A program made the position numbers and the translations under genes. A model generated the notes under the pieces. The model worked only from the letters and a program-made list of their open reading frames with translations. It was not told the DNA's origin and ran no database searches. From Ariolimax columbianus (taxonomy: Eukaryota; Mollusca; Gastropoda; Stylommatophora; Arionidae), in contig JAVGWX010000019.1 of NCBI GenBank assembly GCA_036924085.1, positions 13,361,696 to 13,425,695 on the forward strand: a stretch of DNA of 64,000 nt, written 5' to 3'. Of the stretch, positions 1 to 13,030 are shown one piece after another; position 1 is the first letter of the stretch; every line of letters begins with the position of its first letter.

Positions 1-720
1 ATACATTACCAGACACTATTAAGGAGCGAAACCCAAAGCCTCTTACAGTCTCCTGAGAACAAACACAAACTCGCAACATAACAACGTTCATAACTGCCCC
101 TAACGGCCATGGGAGAGCAACAAGTTCTCCACAAGAAAGCAGCAACATGTGACGTGATCAAAAAACTATACCCAACAGAAACATAAATTCATATATTAAC
201 AGATCAGCTACGAGAACAGTGATGAATGAAGGAGCATGCATTTATGTTGTGTACTCAGATAAAGAAAACCAAACGAGTAGTTCAACCACATTGTAAATTA
301 TGCTGAAAGTACCCGGCTGAAGTACAAGCACAAATTATTGCTGCTAAACTTATTAGCAGCACAACAAGCCAATACCAGCAGGCTGTTGTTCTTTCAGATG
401 TAATCTCAGTTCCACAAGTCCTCATGAATGGTAAAATTGGCATAGCGATAATAAAAAAAATGCGATGGCTGAACTGAAAGACAAGAGTCGGATAGTGATA
501 CAGTGGATACAAGATGGGCGAAAACAAACACGTTAGCAAAGGAAGAAGCAACGCCAGATTTTTGTTTAAAAACAATCACCTGCCAAATAAAGAAGACCCT
601 CATCCAATCCAATAATTTTAGCTATTAGCCAACAATAACTTCCATGATCGTTTGAAGGAAATGATTTTGTTCTGCACAAAAAAGTACAAAATGTATTGAT
701 TTAACGCTTGCACAAGATGG
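1..720. other. No recognisable feature
   Basis: AT-rich sequence with only short open frames. I see no exon motif, element or tandem repeat. Confidence 0.5.
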
Positions 721-724
721 TAGG

Positions 725-2052
725 GCTTGTCAATGGAGGAGTGACAATGAACAATCTTAAATATGCGGATGATACAGTTTTGTGGGACATGTTTAACGGT
801 TATATTATGCCTACCACATAGACCATTTACGTAAGACAAGTAAGTATCATTATATGTATTACTCATGTTTGTTTGTGGAGAAGCACATTTTGTAATTGAG
901 CTGCAGTTTCATTTTCTTTGCTATTGCAATGAGACGAAGTCCACTGAATGAATAGCCAAAGGTTATCTGTTGAGCATCTCACTGTGTTCAATATCATCAA
1001 CTATGGGAAATAATGAAAGACATGGGCTTTGCAACACATCTAATACATTTAGTAGAAACACTTTACAGTGGCCACCAAGCTGCGTCAGAATTAACGAGGG
1101 CACCTCGAACTGGCTTGAGATCCGTAAAGGTGTTAGGCAAAGCTGCATCCTTGTTCACTACTTATTCAACACATACGCGAGGAATATCATGCGAAATGTA
1201 AAAATGTATTAAAATTATATGAATTTTGACCCAGTCTCAAATGAAGAAAAGAGATTCCAGAACTAAAATAAGCAGAAAACACAGTTAAGTTATCAAACAG
1301 CGTTGAGGGCCTGGTGCTTTTTGCTTACGTCCCTCAGAAGCAAAGTCAAGATCAGATAATTTTCCTGCATATAAAAAAAAACAAAGAAAATGTCCTTTGG
1401 CACACACAGACCCCAAGCCAAAATCATTATTGGTATTGAGAAATTAAAACGTGGATTACTTTGAACACATTGGCTCTTTGCTAACAAACGATTGGGACTG
1501 TGCAATGGAAATGAAGAGACGATTGTCCATAGCGATGCAGAAACTGAATAGTATGCAACATGTGTGCCACAATACTAACATAACATTAAAATGAAAGATC
1601 TTCAGAACATGCGTATTCCCTGTGGTAATGTACGGATACAAGACATGGACCATCACAATAATATTCAGAAAGAGTATTGAGCTTTCGAGTAAAAAATTCT
1701 ACAGGAGAATCCACAAAATACCTTTGGTAAACGCAATATTAAAAAAAAAACAACATTCTGCAAGATCTCAGTGCCGAAGAGAACCGCTTATAAAATACGT
1801 TATGTCTCGGAAACTGAGGTTTTTTGGCCACATCAAGCGCCACGACAGACTGGAAAGAGCGGTTCCAGGAGGCACTGTTCCAGGAAGACAAGGCAGTGGT
1901 CGACCAAGGCGTCGATGGACACAATACATCAAGGACACCCTAAACATGAACATGGAGCAGGCGTATAGACTGGCTGCCGAGCGAGGTTCCTATTGAATGA
2001 CTCTGATGAGAGCGACGTTCTGCTACATGATGATGATGATGATGATGATCAA
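725..2052 (+). mobile_element. RTE-like LINE remnant with (GAT)n tail
   Basis: Broken pieces of a reverse transcriptase in several frames. Positions 725-790 read NNLKYADDTVL (the catalytic box). Positions 1010-1210 read KDMGFATHL, HLVETLYSG and IRKGVRQSC. Positions 1622-1996 read as a C-terminal tail: RKLRFFGHIKRHDRLE, a GTVPGRQGSGRPRRRW block and EQAYRLAAERG. The catalytic box lies upstream of the segment that normally precedes it, so the copy is rearranged. It ends in a short GAT repeat at 2026-2049, probably the 3' tail. Not functional. Confidence 0.7.
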
Positions 2053-4813
2053 CGAAGATGAAACGTATGAATAAGTTACGAAGATATAGAAAGAAATTTT
2101 GACGTTATCAACATAAAAGATTTGTCGGATCTGCACATACCAATTCCAAAAACATCCAGAATGGATTAAAATTGCCATCACATCGAACAATTTAGAATGA
2201 AGATAAAAATATAAATATAAATATGAACGGTGAAAAAATCAGACAATAAACACAAATAAATTGTCAGTCTATTTATTGGCAGTAAGAAAAGAACAATAAA
2301 ATATAGAAAACAAAAAAACTAATATAATCAATTATTGAGACAAGCAGCATATATATATATATATATATATATAAATGAGAAGAAAGAAGTAGAGAGGGAG
2401 AGAGAGAGAGAGAGAGAACACTTCAGGCAACCCTAGAACGTTCAAGTGGGTAATTTTGACACGTAACAGCACAAACAGTTTCATTACAAGAAACTGGTTA
2501 AATGAAAAAGTAATGTAGCGAGAATGTAAGTACAGCTTACATTCTAAGTGTTTGTTAAGCCCGGAGGAAGTCGCACTGGAGTACACCAAGCAATAATAAA
2601 TTTATCTCATTTGTTTTTCATGTTTGTAGAAATATATAATGATGATGCCAAGAAGAAATACGGAGGTCACCACACGTCCTGCACCACACGTGCCTGAAGA
2701 GACACGTAACATAAATTGTTACTGAAAAGATCAGACAATAAATCAAATGTTAGCAACACTGTTAAATAAATCAAATTATTTCACGCAAATAGACACACGG
2801 AATGGTAATAAGCTGTAGTGGATGCATAGGCCTCCTAAGGGGGTGGATGGATTTCTGCATCACATTTCTAAAGTGTTTATTTTAGATTTATATGCAAGTT
2901 TGTTTGCTGAATCATGTTTTTTCTGTGTTGTTGCTGTATGTAATGTGTGTGTGTATATGTGTGTGTGTGCGTGCGTGCGTGCGTGCTTGCGTGCGTGCGT
3001 GCGTGCGTGCGGGCGGGTGGGTGGGCGGGCTGGTGGGTGGGTGTGTGTGTGTGGGTGTGGTTGTGATGGTGTGTGGTATGTGTGTGTGTACATTTGTTGT
3101 TGCCATTGTAATTTGTTACAACATTTGAGTAATTTGCAGGGACACTTCCTCGCGGTGTGAACAATTCAAGATATCATTTTAGAGCACACGTCAACATGTG
3201 CATTTAGCCAACCACTTCTTCACGTTATACATCAATGGGGCAAGCAACATCTTCACCGGCATGGGAATATGCTGTCGTTGGCGATAATTTTCTACTACAA
3301 ATAAAAAACTCTGGTAAATTGTGTTTGTGCTCATGTTTTGTAGTAGAGCAATTACCATGCCATGATGTTAAACTGTAGAGAACATTCTCTCTCAACTTTC
3401 ATAACTTCCTTTCTAAAAAAAACATTACTTTGATTATTATCAGTACCTGCTCTAACTACGCAATTCGGATAAGCATTTCCAAGGTTAAATCGTTCTTATT
3501 ATATTTCACATTTTGTTCATTTCTAGACTGGCCACAACCATCACATCCTCGCGTGGAATAAAAATAAGTATAGTAAATTGAAAGTCACGAGAAGTAAGTA
3601 TCATTCAGCTACTGTATACTATGCAGTAGTTACAATGGAATTCGGGAAATATTAAAACATCTACTTACACAGCTAGCTAGAAAACTGAGGTGATTGGTAT
3701 ATCCTAGACGTATTTTCTCAGGAAACCTGAATTAAAATAATTAGCTGCTAAACTATGTCAAAAGAAATACTATGTTATTGAATTAAGTCTACATACACCT
3801 AGAGACTATATTAACATCTTATGACAAATGCAGCTTAGTTGTAACGGATAGAATTGTCCAGCTAATGCAAAGTTATGAAAAGACATGTCATCGTTCTGAG
3901 ACATTTGCTTATTAATAGAAGTAATCAAAATCATCTACTTGTGGTATACATAACTTCCCTGTTACATGAAAAAGGAAATTGCATGACAATCAATTATTTT
4001 TTTTAAACAAACAAACATACTATTATGTCGCTACGAAGATATCTCTGGAATAGTGAATGCGGTCATTCTGACTGACACCCATTTTGTCATTTTTTTTAAG
4101 GTTCTATTAAATTGTCGAGGATGTGGCACAAAGCACAATCCTCAGCCTACTTAATAAATGATGCCATGGAAAGTACGACTATTTGTTGGCCGAAGTGCTA
4201 GCATGTGGATATATCGACAAAAAGACACGCGTTCAGAACCTCGGAACGGAGTACATTTTTTAATGTTTAAGGCCACACAAAAAAGTAGCCTAGCGACTAC
4301 AAGGGCACACAGCGTTTATTTTTCGACTCTAAACAATCTCCCGATGACACGGACAATGATTATAGGAGCAGCAAAGCCATAACATCAAGTATTTTTTTAA
4401 AAAGGGGACAGTTCATAACATGATACGGAAAACAATCTCTATAGAGGTACATGCTACTGAATAATGTGGTGAGACTTAACTTAACGTCTTAATACTGATT
4501 TAAAAGACACTGCAGAGCTTGTATACAACGAATTTCTTGGAGTGTGATTAACCGATATAATAGTTTGTATTAATAGACTCAAATAATGGAGCAAAGTAGA
4601 CCCGCCGCCTATTGGGCGCTCTCTATGCTGCTCTTGAAAAACTACATAACCACGGCCTGTGTTATGTCACGTCACACAATTAATCGCCTCTTACGACATG
4701 CTCTTTATGGGACAGTGGTGCTTTTCTTTTTTTCGCCGTGCACAAGACCTCGACAGACAACATGCAGATTTCTGCCTAACAAGACTATCAAACAGAAACA
4801 GATGCATACTCAC
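2053..4813. other. Intronic or downstream sequence homologous to other cassettes
   Basis: No gene seen. A TA/GA microsatellite at 2350-2417 and the text after it (GAAGTCGCACTGGAGTACACC-like) match 8.6-8.83 kb, and 3150-4100 matches 9.54-10.35 kb and 20.39-21.2 kb, for example the AAACAAACAAAC stretch near 4008. This marks one unit of the segmental duplication that carries the Ig cassettes. The GT/GC-rich tract at 2945-3090 is a separate low-complexity run. Confidence 0.6.
2945..3092 (+). repeat. GT/GCGT microsatellite with G-run core
   Basis: A (GT)n tract passes into (GCGT)n, then into clustered G-triplets (GGGCGGGTGGGTGGGCGGGC at about 3010-3029), then back to (GT)n. The G-triplets could form a G-quadruplex. 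Long open frames on both strands here are low-complexity artefacts. Confidence 0.85.
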
Positions 4814-5015
4814 GTCCAGCAGTCACATTCCGGAGACGTGAAGATTGTACATGAAATGTACTGTTAATCGAATATTGAATTTGGCATGTGTATGTCCCAG
4901 CATCTTTGCACGTTGCGTCATTAATGTTCCACACAATTCTCATTGAATCTCTATTGTTGACACCTTCATTTGCTCCACTGAAAGTGATATTCCATTCTCT
5001 ACCCTCAGGAATGCG
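4814..5015 (-). CDS. Ig-domain exon B1 (C-terminal half)
   Basis: 202 nt, acceptor CATCTACCTAG, donor GGAC|GTGAGT; phase 0 in, phase 1 out. It codes RIPEGREWNITF, MRIVWNINDAT, CKDAGTYTCQ, two further sequons (NST and NVT) and ends VTAG. This is the last exon of the gene I can find in the window. I saw no A-type motif between here and position 1, so the gene continues beyond the left edge or ends in exons I cannot recognise. Confidence 0.87.
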
Positions 5016-5298
5016 CTAGGTAGATGAGGAGTGGAAATAATCGTAAATGAACATTACATTATGTTTATATATATATAAATCCTACCAGGCAAGTCAGTAG
5101 GGTTGCGAATTGCTGAAAGGCCTCCTAATTTTGAAGTTTGAGGTTAGCTAATAAATAAGCAAACGTGGAAAAAAACGGGTCGGCAGTCTTGGAGGCTGCC
5201 AGCCCCTTCACCGTGCAAAGACACAACAGGCTAATCATCTCTTTGTCTTAACAAACGATTACAAGTCAAACCACAAAGAAAACCGGACTGATCATAAC

Positions 5299-5530
5299 AT
5301 GACGAACAGGCGAGAAATAATAACGACGATTTACGGAACATGGAATGTAAGAAGTAAAAATGGAAAAGAAAATGAACTTTTAGAGGAAATGAAGAGTGCA
5401 AAATGGACAGTCCTGGCACTTACAAAAGCAACGAAAACGGGACAGGTCGTTCTGGACCATAACGGCAACATGTTACTCCACAGCGTAGTTCACATGACTG
5501 AAAGAGCCACGGCAGGGGTGGGCTGTATAG
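5299..5530 (+). mobile_element. LINE endonuclease fragment
   Basis: Codes GTWNVRSKNGKENELLEEM and then ATAGVGCIV, the start of an APE-type endonuclease as found in RTE-like LINEs. It is cut off where a short (AGGTC)n run begins at about 5531 and abuts an oppositely oriented LINE 3' fragment. Confidence 0.6.
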
Positions 5531-5535
5531 TCAGG

Positions 5536-5760
5536 TCAGGTCAGGTCATTACTTAACCGGTGAGGTTGCTGAGGCACACTTGAAGACATCCTCACAAACC
5601 CACGCCACCTTTCTATGTCAGCGGCCGCTGTCTGTTCCTCTTGTGGTCGAAAAATGGTATATTTTTTATGTTGTCCTCCCATATTTTTTGGGAACGGCGT
5701 CTTCGTCGTCTGCCTTTCCGTGCAGGATCGTATTTGTAAGACCATTTGATCTCGATATGT
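5536..5760 (-). mobile_element. LINE 3'-end fragment next to the 32-bp array
   Basis: The reverse complement matches the 3' part of the LINE at 58.4-58.6 kb: a GRPKMGREDNRQRPLT-like region, then a RWRGFVRMSSSVPQQPHRLSNDL ending typical of LINE C-terminal tails. It runs into the 32-bp minisatellite at 5738. Confidence 0.65.
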
Positions 5761-6797
5761 AACCGTACCAAGACCATTTGATCTCGATATGTAACCGTAC
5801 CAAAACCATTTCATCTCGATATGTAACCGTACCAAGACCATTTCATCTCGATATGTAACCGTACCAAGACCATTTCATCTCGATATGTAACCGTGCCAAG
5901 ACCGTTTGTTCTCGATATGTAACCGTACAAAGACCATTTCATCTCGATATGTAACCGTACCAAGACCATTTGATCTCGATATGCAACCGTACCAAGACCA
6001 TTTCATCTCGATATGTAACCGTACCAAGACCATTTCATCTTGATATGTAACCGTACCAGGACCATTTCATCTCGATATGTAACCGTACCAAGACCATTTC
6101 ATCTCGATATGTAACCGTACCAAGACCATTTCATCTCGATATGTAACCGTACTAAGACCATTTGACCTCGATATGTAACCGTACCAAGACCCTTTCATCT
6201 CGATTTGTAACCGTACCAAGACCATTTCATCTCGATATGTAACCGTACCAAGACCATTTCATCTCGATATGTAACCGTACCAAGACCATTTCATCTCGAT
6301 ATGTAACCGTACCAAGACCATTTCATCTCGATATGTAACCGTACCAAGACCATTTCATATCGATATGTAACCGTACCAAGACCATTTCATCTCGATATGT
6401 AACCGTACCAAGACCATTTCATCTCGATATGTAACCGTACTAAGACCATTTGACCTCGATATGTAACCGTACCAAGACCCTTTCATCTCGATTTGTAACC
6501 GTACCAAGACCATTTCATCTCGATATGTAACCGTACCAAGACCATTTCATCTCGATATGTAACCGTACCAAGACCATTTCATCTCGATATGTAACCGTAC
6601 CAAGACCATTTCATCTCGATATGTAACCGCACCAAGACCATTTCATCTCGATATGTAACCGTAACAAGACCATTTCATCTCGATATGTAACCGTACCAAG
6701 ACTATTTCATCTCGATATGTAACCGTACCAAGACCATTTCATCTCGATATGTAACCGTACCAAGACCATTTCATCTCGATATGTAACCGTACCAAGC
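5738..6797. repeat. 32-bp minisatellite, about 33 copies
   Basis: Tandem unit of 32 bp containing CATTTCATCTCGATATGTAA. Variant units recur: a TTTGACCTCG unit followed by a CCCTTTCATCTCGATTTG unit occurs at about 6151 and again at 6439. The spacing of 288 bp is exactly nine units and suggests a higher-order repeat. A single copy of the unit lies inside the LINE coding tail at 58.43 kb (TATCGAGATCAAATGGTCTT), which suggests the array grew from LINE sequence. Confidence 0.92.
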
Positions 6798-7898
6798 GAG
6801 TTTCCTTCTTTTGACAGTTGCCAAGAGTTATAGTGGACAGTAATAAAAAAGCGAACATTAAAGGATAGAAGTTTAGTTTAGAACGACTGATGGTTATGTC
6901 TACAAGAGAATGGTAGTAAAATGGATATCCTCACTGTGTATGCACAAAACGAAGATGAGAGCACTGCATCATTGTAACTTCGATCTATTTATTTTTAAAT
7001 ACAACAGGACAATCAATTAAAATACATGAGCACTGCAACAGAGAAGACGGAAAGTATGAACGTGGAACTAACCATTCAAGGACCATCAGCATGCATACTG
7101 TTTTCGTGTACAGAATAAATGATGTCTGAGTAAAAGAGAAAAATATAAGCACACTAAAGATGAATGTATACCACTTTACCGATGTACCAATAATGAATAA
7201 TGAATGTGAATCACGTACAATGACGACACTAAAATACTGGCTTCAAATCGTTGAAATGAGATACTTGTATCTAATAAAGATGGTTAAAGTAACAATATGA
7301 GACACGTTCTGTAAGCAGACAGTACATCATGACCACAACATCCAGCACTTGAAGATTTGACTGAAACGATATCAAAGTTCGTAGATTGACCCCGACCTCA
7401 GAATCAAATCAAATCAGATACCACGGTAGTTACTGATCAGTGAGGCAATGATCCAGATCAACTGGCTGATGGGATAACATTATCAAACTGACAATAATAA
7501 ATGGAATACTAGAATGTGATCAGACCAAGAGGATCTTAAATGGAATATCCTGACAATATTTCTGGAAAATACTGCACATCAGTGTAGAAGTGGAGCGATT
7601 GAGTAAGTAATTAAGCACTGGTTATAGTTTCTTTAACATTGTTTATTTTGTTGTATGTGTACTTGAGTTGTTAGCCCTACTGCAACACTAAATACCTAGT
7701 TTACAGATGCAATTGTTCAATGTGACCTTCCTTTCCCACTAGCCTTTTACATGATACATTTATTAGATATCAAAAACGTCTGCTTTCGAGACATATTTTA
7801 AAGTCATGAAGTCGGATTAGTGATCCCAAGCAAAAATACAGTGGAAGGAAAAAGTGCGAGACTTTACTTAAATACATTAGAGAAAGAGTTCATCCTAC
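6798..7898. other. Intron below exon A1; duplicated block
   Basis: No gene. The part at 7570-7760 (CTTTAACATTGTTTATTTTGTTG and on) is repeated at about 16.09-16.26, 27.84-27.99 and 57.33-57.47 kb, always just below an A exon on the + coordinate. It is a duplicated intron block downstream of A exons. Confidence 0.6.
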
Positions 7899-8101
7899 CT
7901 TGTAACTTGAGTTTTCACCTGGGAGATACTCAGCAATAGAAGTGTAATATGTATCTCTTTGCAACTTTCTAGCAATACACAACCTTTCTGTGACCAAGAA
8001 TGTCTTTGATGCAGGCTCCACACGATTTGCCTCACAGATGACGGAGAAGTTTTCCCCGTCTGATGTTTCAATTTTAGTGACGATTGATTGAAGGCAAATC
8101 G
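7899..8101 (-). CDS. Ig-domain exon A1 (N-terminal half)
   Basis: 203 nt, acceptor TTGGTCTCCCCAG, donor TACAAG|GTAGGATG; phase 1 in, phase 0 out. It codes ICLQSIVTK, ENFSVICEANRV, LCIARKLQRD and a GENSSYK end. Sequons are NFS and NSS. An extra Cys replaces the Arg in the LRIARK position. Pairs with B1 to form the fifth and last domain visible. Confidence 0.86.
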
Positions 8102-8612
8102 CTGGGGAGACCAATAAATCAACTCAGACGTTACACAATGATAATAATGTACAAGTAACACTAACTCTTATGCTATAATTGTTGCGTGCAAAGCTGTTAG
8201 AAAAATTTACCATTCTTTCCATAACCAGATTGTTTAAAAATAAGGTTGTAATCATATTTGTAGATTGATAGATGCGAAATTGGATCAGCGGCTGATGTTC
8301 GTCCCATACAATTGTCTTGTTTACCCTGTCTATTTCAGATTTTTGGCTGTGCTTTTACGTCTTGTCATGGTCACAAAGTGAACGGTTGATATTTGAAAAG
8401 GCTGATTTATTATTTAATAGAAATGATCTAGCAAGTGAAGGACCAGGCTGATAGTTAAACGACGGACCTAACAAATAAAAGGTTGTTTTAATATTTTCTA
8501 GATTTTTACCAACATGCGACAGCCATATTTAATTGAGTATGATAATTCATCATGATGTAAAAACGACTGATTCTTTTAAGATAGTAACAACAGCTGGAAC
8601 GGATATACCTCA

Positions 8613-8682
<70 letters not shown>

Positions 8683-10687
8683 GATTATCAAATAACAAAT
8701 ATTTTTATTGGAAAACAACCAGCGAAATTGATTTAATTAAAAAGCAAATTAATGAAACAGGTGTGTAGAGTGTATTGTGCAAGTGTTGGTTAAACTTGGC
8801 GGAAATTGCACTGAAGTATACCGAGCAACAATAGGGTAATTTTAATCCAATTAAATGAACAGCACTGAAATTAAGAAGAGATTTGGTGATCCTTTCATCG
8901 CACTTTCGTAGGGAGACACTAAACATAGATTGTGACCGTAAAAGTTCAAAAAGTGGATCATATTGTTAACAAATCACAATAAATTATTACACGGATATAT
9001 ACACGTAATGGATAACAGTCAATCAGTCTTGACGTTTTCATTGAAGCGCAAGTCATCATTATATACATGCCAGCCCTTCAAAAGTTGGCATGTCTGTTTC
9101 TGTTAAAAGTTGTGTGACATAGATGTTCAGCCAGCCATCTGCAAAATCGTACTTTGTAGATTGGCAGGTTGCAGTATTCCTATTCTTGGAACTTCTTTCT
9201 AACACGGTTTTATCCGTGCGAACTGATTCCTATATGTTAGTATGTCATGAATATGTTGAGGTAGCTCTTTCATATCTGTAACAGTTAAACACATAACATG
9301 CCATAGACTTTCTTAATGTTAATAGGCTAGGAAAGAGGAATAAGTGTGGGATTACTCTTGGGAAATGATTGTGTGCGTTACATTTCTAGTTTTACTTTTG
9401 AGATTCATGTTACAGTTTGTCTTTTAAATTATGTTTATTTGTTGTTTCTGTTGTTGGTAATATTTGCTATTTAGTTTATCTATTCAGCAATTTGTGTGGA
9501 TACTTCTTTAGAAAGTGAGCTCAATAATAATGTATAAAGCACTGCTCGAGATACGCATCTAACGTCTTCACGTTATGCAACCAAAAATGGAGTAAGTAAC
9601 AATATCATCTTCATGCCAGCGTAACGTAGTTGGAGTTCATTTACTTGCACACAATTTCAAAACTCTAGCAACTTGTTTTTGCTAATGTTATGGATCAATT
9701 ACCCCCATGGTGTTAAACTGAAGAGCGCATTTTCTCTCTTTTTCCCGATAGTTCATCTCTCCAAAAAACGACGTTTTGACTATCAAAGTAATCTACATTA
9801 AATATTCACTTCATATATTTCCATGTTTACACGTTGGTGATATGTTCCTTATTTCCGGACTGGCCACCCTCATATAGAAAGAACAGGGGTATTAAAGAAT
9901 CATGTAAGCACACGAGAGTTGCGTATCATGTTAGTCAATTGTAACAATATCATTAATAAAGGATATCGAACCATGCAGATGCTATCCTAAGTAGCTAGAA
10001 GACTGAAGTGATGGTTACCCCTTTGAAATATTGTATCCAGAATGCTGCGTCAAAAAAAATACTTATTTGCTAAACTAAGCCTATACAAGGCTTGAGATGG
10101 TAATGTTATACCAAATTAGAGTCACGAATCAGATGAAGGAAATATAATTGTCCATGAAGATACGATAACATTTGGAGACACCTAGTACTAGTGTTAATAG
10201 ATGTAAGAAAAAAAGTTTCCCTTGTGTAGTACGGACCTAACAAAATATATGAAAGGGAAATCGCATGTCAATTAATTGGTCTCTTTTTGAACAAACAAAC
10301 TTGTATGATGCTACAGATGTGTCACAGGAAGGTTACATGAAAGAATTTTAACTGAAATGCGTTTCCTCATATTTTGGAAGTGCTTTTCAAAACATCGGTA
10401 AGGAATACGTTCTGTCTGTCCAAGGTGCAAACCAAAGAAATCATAGCTTCGTGAATCCAGGGGGACATGTTATGTATTTCACATCTATATAAACCCTCGC
10501 AGCAGTGAAAATGATGGTGAAATTTAAAGCGGTTATGACATTACATCAAATTGTTTGATTGAAAACAGCAATCAGTTACCCACATGATAGAGAAAAGAAA
10601 CTCTCTTGATAATGGAGTCTAGGATGTGACATGGTGACCCGTGCGAGACCATTAGTCTACTTACAAATTAACGTTACATATACTCAC
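8102..10687. other. Intron between B2 and A1; duplicated blocks
   Basis: No gene. Positions 8213-8330 match 16.92-17.05 kb (CCATAACCAGATTGTTT) and, more weakly, 29.3 kb. A (TA)n microsatellite occupies 8617-8681. Positions 9360-10350 match 20.24-21.2 kb. These are intron blocks carried with the Ig cassettes. Confidence 0.6.
8617..8681. repeat. (TA)n microsatellite
   Basis: About 65 bp of alternating TA with one C interruption. Confidence 0.95.
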
Positions 10688-10889
10688 GTCCAGCAGGCAC
10701 ATTTTGGCGACGTACAGATTTCTTCTTAGTGCCGTTGGTTAAAATGTAATTGACTTCACATTCGTATATCCCAACATCATCACAATTTGCATCGTTGATA
10801 TCCCACACAATTTTCATTGTATCCATGTTTCTAAAACCTCTGTTTGCGTCACTGAAAGTGATATTCCATTGTCTGTTCTCCGGAAGGTT
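10688..10889 (-). CDS. Ig-domain exon B2 (C-terminal half)
   Basis: 202 nt, acceptor TTGTCTAG, donor GGAC|GTGAGT; phase 0 in, phase 1 out. The translation holds NLPENRQWNITF with the NIT sequon, MKIVWDINDANC with the extra Cys, and DDVGIYECE with the canonical Cys. A second sequon, NGT, lies before a basic KKK stretch, and the half ends VPAG. The intact motif set and splice sites make this a clear exon. Confidence 0.87.
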
Positions 10890-11960
10890 CTAGACAATGG
10901 AAATGTTGAATATTGTTGTAAATAAACATTGAATTATACCTGTTTTTTAGTGGGAAAACAAAACAATAAACACTAATTTATGACATAACATCCTTGTGTA
11001 TCTAAATGATCGTTCTGACCTTGACCCACAGTTCTTGTGCGAGTTGTTTTAGTACGCTCTCAATAACTTCCTTTTACTTGTTTACATTATACTTTACATT
11101 TAATTGAAAGAAACAGAAGGGATTATTTTGATAAAAGTCTAAAAGATTAGATTTCCAGAAAGATAGAATTTACAAGTATATTACCCATTTTGCTACGTAA
11201 TAATAATATTTATTTTAAAGATAAATCACATCACCAAATAAGAAATAAAATGATTTTTTAATATAAAACTTATGACATAGTCACTGGTATAAAAAATCAA
11301 AATTTAAATAAACACTTTTAAAACCAGCAATATGTGGTAATAATAAGTAAATGTCATGACTGTAAATTAAAGTAAACTGAAAGAGGAATGTTAATATGAT
11401 ACATAACAGAAACACACGTATCAAGACATGTTGACGTTTCGTGTTTTGACATTAGTAAATAATTGTAATTAAAAGTCTTGTTTTGGACTTCAGTGATTTC
11501 AATCGAAGAGGTTGCTACTGATTTATACTTCACAAGTAACATACATATTCCTAGAAAATATTTTTATTAAATTCACTTTTGAGAAAGCATACCCATAACT
11601 AGCCATATAAACCAATAAATATGTTAAAGTCTCATGTGTTGAGCTTAGATAATTTTCCGGCTTCTTTGTCTTAATTAAGTTACAAAAATATCAGTACTCC
11701 TCCCTTTCTGTAGATATTCCTTTCCTTAACAGTTTCGCTCGGCAAACTATATTTGGCTAAAGAAATTCGAACTGGGCCAAACATCAAATTGACACACTCA
11801 TACATGTCCTACGGTGATGTACTGACAATGCAACATATCTCTTACATGTGTCTGTAATGACTCAGAGTATCGGATATAATGTTCTCATTCGGTGGATGGG
11901 ACCTTACTTTTATGGCAACTCAAATATTAGGTAACTTTCTACAGACTTTCAACACGGTTC
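10890..11960. other. Intron above B2; duplicated block
   Basis: No gene. Very AT-rich. Positions 11650-11930 (TAATTTTCCGGC..., CTTACATGTGTCTGTA...) match 22.21-22.52 kb and partly 51.7-51.84 kb. Confidence 0.55.
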
Positions 11961-11962
11961 TG

Positions 11963-12175
11963 AGTTGTTAGTTCTTTGTCGACCTGCACTTCTACAGGGG
12001 CGGATACCTATGTGCAAGTCTCACTTAGTCGACCTGCACTTCTACATGGGTAGATACCCATGTGCAGGTTCCACTTATTCGACCTGCACTTCTACAGGGG
12101 TATATTCCCATGTGGAGGTCCCACTTAGTTCACCTGCACTTCTACAGGGGTAGATACCCATGTGCAGGTCCAAGC
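11963..12175. repeat. 50-bp minisatellite, about 4 copies
   Basis: Unit of about 50 bp starting GTCGACCTGCACTTCTACAG and ending GTCCCACTTA, with roughly 10% divergence between copies. Confidence 0.85.
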
Positions 12176-12194
12176 TCTAGTATGAGCTTGGTAT

Positions 12195-12276
12195 AGGACA
12201 AGTTGCTGCTCCCGGAAGCTTACATAGACAATGTAATGTCAGCATCTTTTCAACTCATTCTAAATATGTTTATTGT
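12195..12276 (-). repeat. Inverted partner of the 14.2-14.7 kb array
   Basis: TTGCTGCTCCCGGAAGCTTA followed by CTCATTCTAAATATGTTTAT is the reverse complement of the right edge of the 37-bp array, including its flanking GCTTCTGGGAGCAGCAA. Here the unit is single copy. Confidence 0.8.
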
Positions 12277-13030
12277 CAGCTTAGAAGTGTTCCACCTCTT
12301 TATTGATTTGTTAATCTCATCGGCCGTCTCTTCCTTTGCATGACTATAATGATCTTGGAAACGATATGTTCTCCATAAGTTCAACAATAGACACCAAACA
12401 CCCTGTTTATGATTGTATGGTCTCTTACGGTGCAGGATCTACCAATTACATAGATGATGATGAGCTAGTGGCCAGACTTTGAAGGGAAGATTACGCGAAA
12501 TCATTTATAGGCACGGCTCAGTTACCAAACCAGAACAGAAATAATAACAAAACTGACGTTACAGTTATGGTGTGCAAACATCGAAAAAAATAATGACTAA
12601 ATGAACAAAAGCCTAAGGATCAACAACCCAAAGAATACTTTTAAAAAGATGGCATGAAGCACAGTGTAGTCGATAATATGTAAATGACGATTTGGCTATT
12701 ACAACGGAGTAGACCAAACGATACATTTGAAAAGTTCACCACTTTCCCGTTTGTACTGTAAAAGATGTCGCTGTCTACTGTCAAATCACTGACAAGCTCT
12801 TTCGTTGACAAATGATCAATATGATAACACATAACAATAAATATTATGAACTGGTGGCACATGAGTAAGTTCATGCATTAGTTAATACGTGCAAATACAA
12901 GTTTATATAATGCATGAGCCAATGAGTATAAACACTACTACATATGATTCATAAAAATATATATACCGATCGTGTCAGACGGCGGTCATTCGCAAGAGTA
13001 ATAACATATTTATAAAGCGTGACAAATTAA
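12277..13030. other. Intron; block shared with 24.4 kb
   Basis: Positions 12300-12490 match 24.42-24.60 kb (ACGATATGTTCT, TCTCTTACGGT, ACATAGATGAT), a duplicated intron block. No gene. Confidence 0.6.

Noticed and set aside
2860..3164. Long open frames in the GT/GC-rich tract
   Set aside because: Low-complexity translation in several frames on both strands; no start, splice or codon evidence.
5738..6797. Possible CRISPR-like array
   Set aside because: Units are contiguous 32-bp repeats with no unique spacers, in a eukaryotic intron context.
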